Program-made: the position numbers and the translations under genes
DNA from: Gemmatimonadota bacterium
GTDB lineage: Bacteria; GCA-2686955
Direction: 5' to 3'
DNA length: 10,539 bases
Assembly (NCBI GenBank): GCA_002686955.1
Contig: NYZA01000073.1
Coordinates: 1 to 10,539 of the forward strand
In this document: positions 7,069 through 10,539 of the stretch, in pieces
Layout of the letters: the number at the start of each line of letters is the position of its first letter
How positions within the stretch are numbered: the first letter of the stretch is position 1
Notes under the pieces: generated by a model
The model's database searches: none
What the model saw: the letters and a program-made list of their open reading frames with translations, nothing else
Told to the model about the DNA's origin: nothing

Positions 7069-7102
7069 GAATCCTCATCTCGCGGAAGGGTGCCAACCCT
7101 GC

Positions 7103-7108
7103 ATTATA
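7103..7108 (-). promoter_or_regulatory. Possible -10 element upstream of the 338-aa exported protein gene
   Basis: On the minus strand these bases read TATAAT, a perfect sigma-70-type -10 box, about 35 bp upstream of the ATG at 7068 in the 151-bp divergent gap. An A/T hexamer stands out in this G+C-rich stretch. No convincing -35 box is found 15-19 bp upstream (the region reads CGGCGCCGGC), so the call rests on one hexamer and position alone. Confidence 0.3.
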
Positions 7109-7219
7109 GGAGCTTCAACGGGCCGGCGCCGATCGAACGTGGACGCCCGAGCGCTCCGGTTGATATCGTCCATCTTTTGGGCCCAATCGCGCCGCGACCC
7201 GCTCTGCCACCGAGAATCG

Positions 7220-7408
7220 ATGCGCTTTCTTCTGCAGCTGCTCTTCTTTTTCGCCCTTGGGATCGTCTTCAAGGAGCTCGGCCGCGCCTTGCTCGGTTCG
7301 AAGTCGAAGGGGGCGCGGCGGACGGTTCCCGGGCGGTCGCCAAAGCGGCCCGCGCGCGATCTGGGCAAGGCGATCGACGCCGAGTTCGAAGTGATCGAGG
7401 ACGACTGA
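7220..7408 (+). CDS. Small single-span membrane protein, 62 aa, coupled to purD
   Basis: The product opens with a hydrophobic helix (RFLLQLLFFFALGIVF, residues 2-17), then a strongly basic segment (KSKGARRTVPGRSPKRPARD, about 28-47) and an acidic end (DAEFEVIEDD). This predicts an inner-membrane anchor with a cytoplasmic charged tail under the positive-inside rule. No function can be assigned. The reading frame is open back to 7067, but the ATG at 7220 is where the membrane helix begins. The stop TGA (7406-7408) overlaps the purD ATG (7408-7410), the usual sign of translational coupling. That placement and the protein-like charge pattern support a real gene despite its size. A weak TTGATA (7160-7165) lies upstream without a good -10 partner. 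Confidence 0.65.
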   Translation: MRFLLQLLFFFALGIVFKELGRALLGSKSKGARRTVPGRSPKRPARDLGKAIDAEFEVIEDD

Positions 7409-8676
7409 TGCGTGTGCTGATCATCGGCGGCGGCGGCCGCGAGCACGCCCTGGCCTGGGCAATCGAGCGCAGCCCCGGGGTGAGCGCCCTCCACATCACC
7501 CCGGGCAATCCGGGGACGGCGCTGCTGGGCTCGAACCAACCGGGTGGGGATGCGGATCAGACTGTTCGGCTGGCCGAAGAGCTCGAGATCGATCTCGCGA
7601 TCGTCGGCCCCGAAGCCCCCCTCGTCGCCGGCTTGGCCGATCGCCTGCGGGCGAAGCGAATCGCCGTTTTCGGCCCATCAGCGGACGCCGCCCGTCTGGA
7701 GGGCAGCAAGGTTTTCGCCAAGCGCTTCATGCGCGAAAACCGAATCCCCACCGCCCCATTCGAGGTCTTCGACGACGCCGAGGCGGCGCGCGCCTTCGTC
7801 CGCTCGGCGGGCACGCCGCTGGTCGTCAAGGCCGATGGGCTGGCGGGGGGCAAGGGCGTGCTCATTCCCCGATCGCCCGAAGAGACCCTCGCAGCCGTCG
7901 ATCGCGTGTTGGTCGATCGCGCCTTTGGCGACGCCGGCGGCCTCGTACTGCTCGAGGAGCGGCTCAGCGGCCCGGAGCTCTCGGTGATGGCGATCGTCGA
8001 CGGCCGGCGCTGGCTTTCCCTTCCGCCTTCGCGCGATCACAAACGTCTGCTGGATGGAGACGAGGGCCCGAATACCGGCGGAATGGGCGCGATCGCACCG
8101 GTGCCCGGCCTCGATTCCGCCCTTCTCGATAAGATCGACCGCGAGGGGATCGACGCCGTCGTGAGCGGCATGACACTCCGGGGCACCCCCTTCGTCGGCT
8201 GCCTCTACGCCGGTCTGATGTTGACCCCCGAAGGCCCCCGCGTGCTCGAGTTCAATGTGCGCTTCGGTGACCCCGAGGCTCAGGTTCTGCTCCCCCTCGT
8301 CGAAGGGGACTTCGCCCGCCTTCTCCTCTCCGCGGCGCATGGCGAGATCGACACCGGCGCCGTGACGATCCGCGAGGCCGCGGCCGCGACCGTGGTCCTG
8401 GCGGCTCCCGGCTACCCCGCCGGACCTCGCGGCGGAATGCCGATAGCGGGGCTCGACAAGCTCCCTCCGGATCTCATCGCATTTCACGCGGGAACCTCTT
8501 TTGGGGAGGACGCGTCCGTCATCGCTTCCGGTGGCCGGGTGCTGAGCCTTACCTCGACCGCCCCCAATCTCGAAGGCGCGCTCAGCCGAGCCTATCGTGG
8601 CACCGAGCTGGTTCGCTTCGAGGGAGCGCACTACCGCAGAGACATCGGTCGCCCCCCCAGCGACCAAAGAGAGTGA
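7408..8676 (+). CDS. purD: Phosphoribosylamine--glycine ligase (GAR synthetase), 422 aa
   Basis: PurD joins glycine to 5-phosphoribosylamine with ATP, the second step of de novo purine synthesis, in the cytoplasm. The sequence starts with the family signature MRVLIIGGGGREHALAW, then the pre-ATP-grasp domain with PGNPGT (32-37) and LAIVGPEAPL (63-72). The ATP-grasp domain holds SKVFAKRFM (100-108), the ATP loop VVKADGLAGGKGV (139-151), SGPELSVMAIVDG (187-199), HKRLLDGDEGPNTGGMGA (211-228) and the metal-binding LEFNVRFGDPEAQ (280-292). The C-terminal domain (about 325-415) includes ATVVLAAPGYP. The 422-residue length is typical. ATG 7408 is fixed by homology, and it overlaps the stop of the small membrane protein gene. 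purE follows after 13 bp, so the two purine genes form one transcription unit. Confidence 0.97.
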   Translation: MRVLIIGGGGREHALAWAIERSPGVSALHITPGNPGTALLGSNQPGGDADQTVRLAEELEIDLAIVGPEAPLVAGLADRLRAKRIAVFGPSADAARLEGSKVFAKRFMRENRIPTAPFEVFDDAEAARAFVRSAGTPLVVKADGLAGGKGVLIPRSPEETLAAVDRVLVDRAFGDAGGLVLLEERLSGPELSVMAIVDGRRWLSLPPSRDHKRLLDGDEGPNTGGMGAIAPVPGLDSALLDKIDREGIDAVVSGMTLRGTPFVGCLYAGLMLTPEGPRVLEFNVRFGDPEAQVLLPLVEGDFARLLLSAAHGEIDTGAVTIREAAAATVVLAAPGYPAGPRGGMPIAGLDKLPPDLIAFHAGTSFGEDASVIASGGRVLSLTSTAPNLEGALSRAYRGTELVRFEGAHYRRDIGRPPSDQRE

Positions 8677-8689
8677 GGACAGGAACACG

Positions 8690-9190
8690 ATGGCCTTCGA
8701 ACCGCTCGTATCGATCCTCATGGGCTCGGAATCGGACCGACCCCCGATGGGCGCCGCTTCCGAGACCTTGAAGGAGTTCTCGATTCCGCACGAGCTGGTG
8801 GTCTCGAGCGCCCACCGTAGCGCGGCCGAAACGCGCGCCTACATCGCCGGAGCGGAAGAGCGCGGGGTTCGGATCTTCATCTGCGGGGCCGGAATGAGCG
8901 CCGCGTTACCGGGCTCCGTGGCGGCCGAAACGACTCTGCCGGTGCTCGGCGTGCCGCTCGGGGGATCGGCACTCAGCGGTGTCGACGCTCTCTACGCGAT
9001 TGTGCAGATGCCGGGCGGTATTCCGGTCGGGGCGACCGCCATCGGCAAGGCGGGGGCGAAGAACGCTGCGATCCTGGCCGTGCAGATCCTGGCGCTCTCC
9101 GATCCGCGGCTGGCGGATCGCCTGATCGAGTATCGCAAGGGGCTCTCGGTCCCAGCCAAGATCGAAGAGATCGCGGAGAAGAGCGAATGA
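8690..9190 (+). CDS. purE: 5-(carboxyamino)imidazole ribonucleotide mutase / AIR carboxylase PurE, 166 aa
   Basis: PurE supplies carboxyaminoimidazole ribonucleotide (CAIR) in purine synthesis. Class I enzymes rearrange N5-CAIR made by PurK, while class II enzymes carboxylate AIR directly. Visible are MGSESD (11-16), the catalytic-site SAHR (40-43), and the class-I-like long tail ALSGVDALYAIVQMPGGIPV, then IGKAGAKNAAILAVQIL (118-134). The loop that reads AGAGGAAHLPG in E. coli is here CGAGMSAALPG (65-75), so the position of E. coli His75 is Ala72. The rest of the sequence matches class I rather than class II (which has a NALSGFVDG loop), but the loop change leaves substrate use open. No purK is visible in this window. 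The ATG at 8690 follows AGGACAGGA at correct spacing, 13 bp after purD. The stop overlaps the next start in an ATGA. Confidence 0.95.
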   Translation: MAFEPLVSILMGSESDRPPMGAASETLKEFSIPHELVVSSAHRSAAETRAYIAGAEERGVRIFICGAGMSAALPGSVAAETTLPVLGVPLGGSALSGVDALYAIVQMPGGIPVGATAIGKAGAKNAAILAVQILALSDPRLADRLIEYRKGLSVPAKIEEIAEKSE

Positions 9191-9876
9191 TAGCGGCCCT
9201 TTTGCTCATGTTCGGTGTAGGGGCCGCGAGCGCAGCCGGGGAGGATTGCGTCCGTGCCCGCGGGCGATTGGCGGATCCGGCATATCGCCATCCCCCATCT
9301 TCTTTTTCCGGGGAGCGGGTGTTGCTGCAGACCAACTTCGAGAGCGGCATCATCCCCTCGGACTGGCGCGTTCAGCGTTCGAGGACTTCGTCCGATTCCT
9401 TGCCCGGCTCGTGGTTCGTGGCGCCGACGGACGGTGAGGTGGCGATCGGCGATGGGCAGTTTCTCGCGTGGGTGAACTGGGACTCGACGCAGACCGCCGA
9501 CGAATGGCTGATCACGCCGCGCATCGATCTTTCCGATCCCGGGATCGAAGAGGTGGCGCTCGATTTCTTGCGGATCTATCACGATCCGGCGAGATGGGCA
9601 GACGAAGCGACCCTGACGGTTCTCGCTTCGCGCGACGACGGTGCGAGCTTCCCCGACACCCTCTACAGGATCACGCCTCTCGCGCGGGCCGGCAGGGAAC
9701 GGGTGTCGATCGATCTTTCAGGCTATGCCGGGGGATTCCTGTTTCGCGCGGCGTTTCTCTACTCCGGGATCGGGGGGGACTCGGCGGGGATCGACGATGT
9801 CGCGGTGCGTGTGGGGTTGCCGGTGCGGATTCTGAGGCGATCATGGGGCAAGCTGAAGAGCGGCAGGGCACATTGA
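9187..9876 (+). CDS. Secreted choice-of-anchor J / cleaved-adhesin-like domain protein, 229 aa
   Basis: A signal peptide (about residues 1-17, ending ASAAG) is followed by one jelly-roll domain of the choice-of-anchor J or cleaved adhesin type (about 44-208). Its marks are LLQTNFESGIIPSDWRV (46-62), the AWVNWDS strand (94-100), ADEWLITPRIDLSD (104-117), a VALDFLRIYH strand (123-132) and the closing GGDSAGIDDVAVRV (196-209). Such domains occur in secreted or surface proteins and often bind carbohydrate or protein. Here no sorting tail follows, only a short basic end (RILRRSWGKLKSGRAH). ATG 9187 overlaps the purE stop as ATGA, so translation is likely coupled to purE. A secreted protein in a purine operon is unexpected, and the link may simply be shared transcription. 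The frame keeps high third-position G/C. Confidence 0.8.
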   Translation: MIAALLLMFGVGAASAAGEDCVRARGRLADPAYRHPPSSFSGERVLLQTNFESGIIPSDWRVQRSRTSSDSLPGSWFVAPTDGEVAIGDGQFLAWVNWDSTQTADEWLITPRIDLSDPGIEEVALDFLRIYHDPARWADEATLTVLASRDDGASFPDTLYRITPLARAGRERVSIDLSGYAGGFLFRAAFLYSGIGGDSAGIDDVAVRVGLPVRILRRSWGKLKSGRAH

Positions 9877-9913
9877 AGCGCATATTGGGTGAAAATCGAT
9901 CGGGCTAGGCGCC

Positions 9914-9954
9914 GATAGAAGATCTTGACGATCGTGAATTCACGGATCTCTATC
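9914..9954. promoter_or_regulatory. Candidate promoter/operator or leader hairpin before the sugar transferase gene
   Basis: GATAGAAGATC (9914-9924) and GATCTCTATC (9945-9954) are inverted repeats differing by one extra base. The 20-nt interval between them contains a perfect 12-bp palindrome, CGTGAATTCACG (9933-9944). TTGACG at 9925-9930 is a good -35 match, and a weak -10 (TCTATC, 9949-9954) would sit 18 bp away, placing the palindrome between the boxes, a classic repressor site, about 25 bp before the ATG at 9969. The structure could instead act as an RNA hairpin ending the purine operon, though no U-run follows. Symmetry is seen directly; the regulatory role is inferred. Confidence 0.45.
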
Positions 9955-9968
9955 AGAAATAGAGAACG

Positions 9969-10539
9969 ATGCTAGTCGACACCCAAGTGCCCCTTCCCCA
10001 AACCGAACCTGAAACCGATCTTCTCGAGCGATCCTCCGTCGAGGTTTCCGCGATGGCCGAGCGCTTGGGATTGCCGCGGGGCGGCCGACACGGGGCCCGG
10101 CGCACCCGGTTGGGGTTGCGCCTCAAGCGGACGATCGACTTCGGATGCGCCCTTTTTCTGCTCGCCCTGGCGGCGCCGGCGATGCTGCTCATCGCGACCC
10201 TGATCAAGCTCACTTCACCCGGACCGATTCTGTTCAGACAGCTCAGGATCGGGCACTCGCCCGATTGGGCCGGCCGGCGTTCGGGGCTGCCGCGGGCTTT
10301 CGAGATCTTCAAATTCCGCACGATGAAGGCGGACGCCCCGGCCTACGAGATCACTCCCGCGACGCACGACGATGATCGGATCACGCGGGTCGGTCGCTTC
10401 TTGCGCAAGACGAGCCTCGACGAGCTTCCGCAGCTGCTCAATGTGTTGCGCGGTGAGATGGCTTTCATCGGGCCGCGGCCGGAGATGCCCTTCGTGGTGA
10501 AGAGCTATGGCGTCTTCCACCGCCGGCGGCTCGCCGCGA
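9969..10539 (+). CDS. Monotopic phosphoglycosyl transferase (undecaprenyl-phosphate sugar transferase), 5' 190 codons
   Basis: This is the catalytic domain of the bacterial sugar transferase family (PglC, WcaJ, WbaP), which moves a phospho-sugar from a UDP-sugar to undecaprenyl phosphate, the first step of capsule, exopolysaccharide or O-antigen repeat assembly at the inner membrane. The membrane re-entrant helix is about residues 57-82, followed by SPGPILFRQ (83-91). KFRTM (115-119), [16 protein letters not shown] (145-160) with the catalytic Asp-Glu pair (151-152), and the FIGPRPEM motif (166-173) are all present. The 50-residue N-terminus is polar, with no multi-span or CoA-binding-like domain, so this resembles the small PglC type rather than five-span WbaP. 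About ten extra residues ([12 protein letters not shown], 97-108) sit before KFRTM, a region usually shorter. An in-frame TAG (9960-9962) directly upstream fixes the start at 9969. The gene runs past the window edge. Confidence 0.93.
   Translation, partial: MLVDTQVPLPQTEPETDLLERSSVEVSAMAERLGLPRGGRHGARRTRLGLRLKRTIDFGCALFLLALAAPAMLLIATLIKLTSPGPILFRQLRIGHSPDWAGRRSGLPRAFEIFKFRTMKADAPAYEITPATHDDDRITRVGRFLRKTSLDELPQLLNVLRGEMAFIGPRPEMPFVVKSYGVFHRRRLAA

Noticed and set aside
6235-7407. In-frame N-terminal extension of purD of about 390 residues
   Set aside because: PurD homology starts exactly at MRVLIIGGGG (7408). The upstream part is antisense to the 338-aa exported protein gene and is simply open because of high G+C.

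Overview
The window is high-GC bacterial chromosome (roughly 60-67% G+C over most of its length, lower in one gene). Predicted exported proteins, a cytochrome c maturation remnant, PDZ proteins and a polyprenyl-phosphate sugar transferase point to a Gram-negative-type bacterium. Nothing here fixes the phylum. The mix of short operons on both strands looks like a free-living environmental bacterium, possibly from a metagenome assembly.

Layout. At 1-572 (minus) lies a CcmH-like cytochrome c maturation gene broken by an in-frame amber codon and a frameshift. At 798-1919 (plus) is a radical SAM/SPASM enzyme of visibly lower G+C. It converges with a family 2 glycosyltransferase (1982-3121, minus) that carries a fibronectin-III-like tail. 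From 3311 to 4270 (plus) an exported protein has two PDZ domains and a C-terminal coiled coil but no protease domain. It converges with an SLC1-type glutamate/dicarboxylate symporter (4299-5555, minus). Between the symporter start and the next gene sits a 176-bp imperfect palindrome (5605-5780) with 4-bp direct flanks, probably a small non-autonomous mobile or dispersed repeat. Upstream of it on the minus strand are a DUF2752 membrane protein (5784 to at most 6176) and an uncharacterised exported protein (6052-7068) whose 3' end may overlap it.

From 7220 rightwards is a tight plus-strand operon: a 62-residue single-span membrane protein, purD, purE and a secreted choice-of-anchor-J-like protein. 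Two of its junctions are overlapping stop/start codons, and the purD-purE gap is 13 bp. PurD and PurE perform two steps of de novo purine synthesis. The membrane and secreted proteins have no obvious link to that pathway. After a 92-bp gap holding a hairpin and a palindrome that could be an operator, a monotopic phosphoglycosyl transferase begins (9969) and runs off the window. It is probably the first gene of a surface polysaccharide cluster.

No rRNA, tRNA, CRISPR array or transposase gene was seen. No complete new multi-gene system is evident. The points most worth following are the palindromic element, the putative operator before the sugar transferase, the PurE active-site change, the glycosyltransferase fusion and the damaged ccmH.
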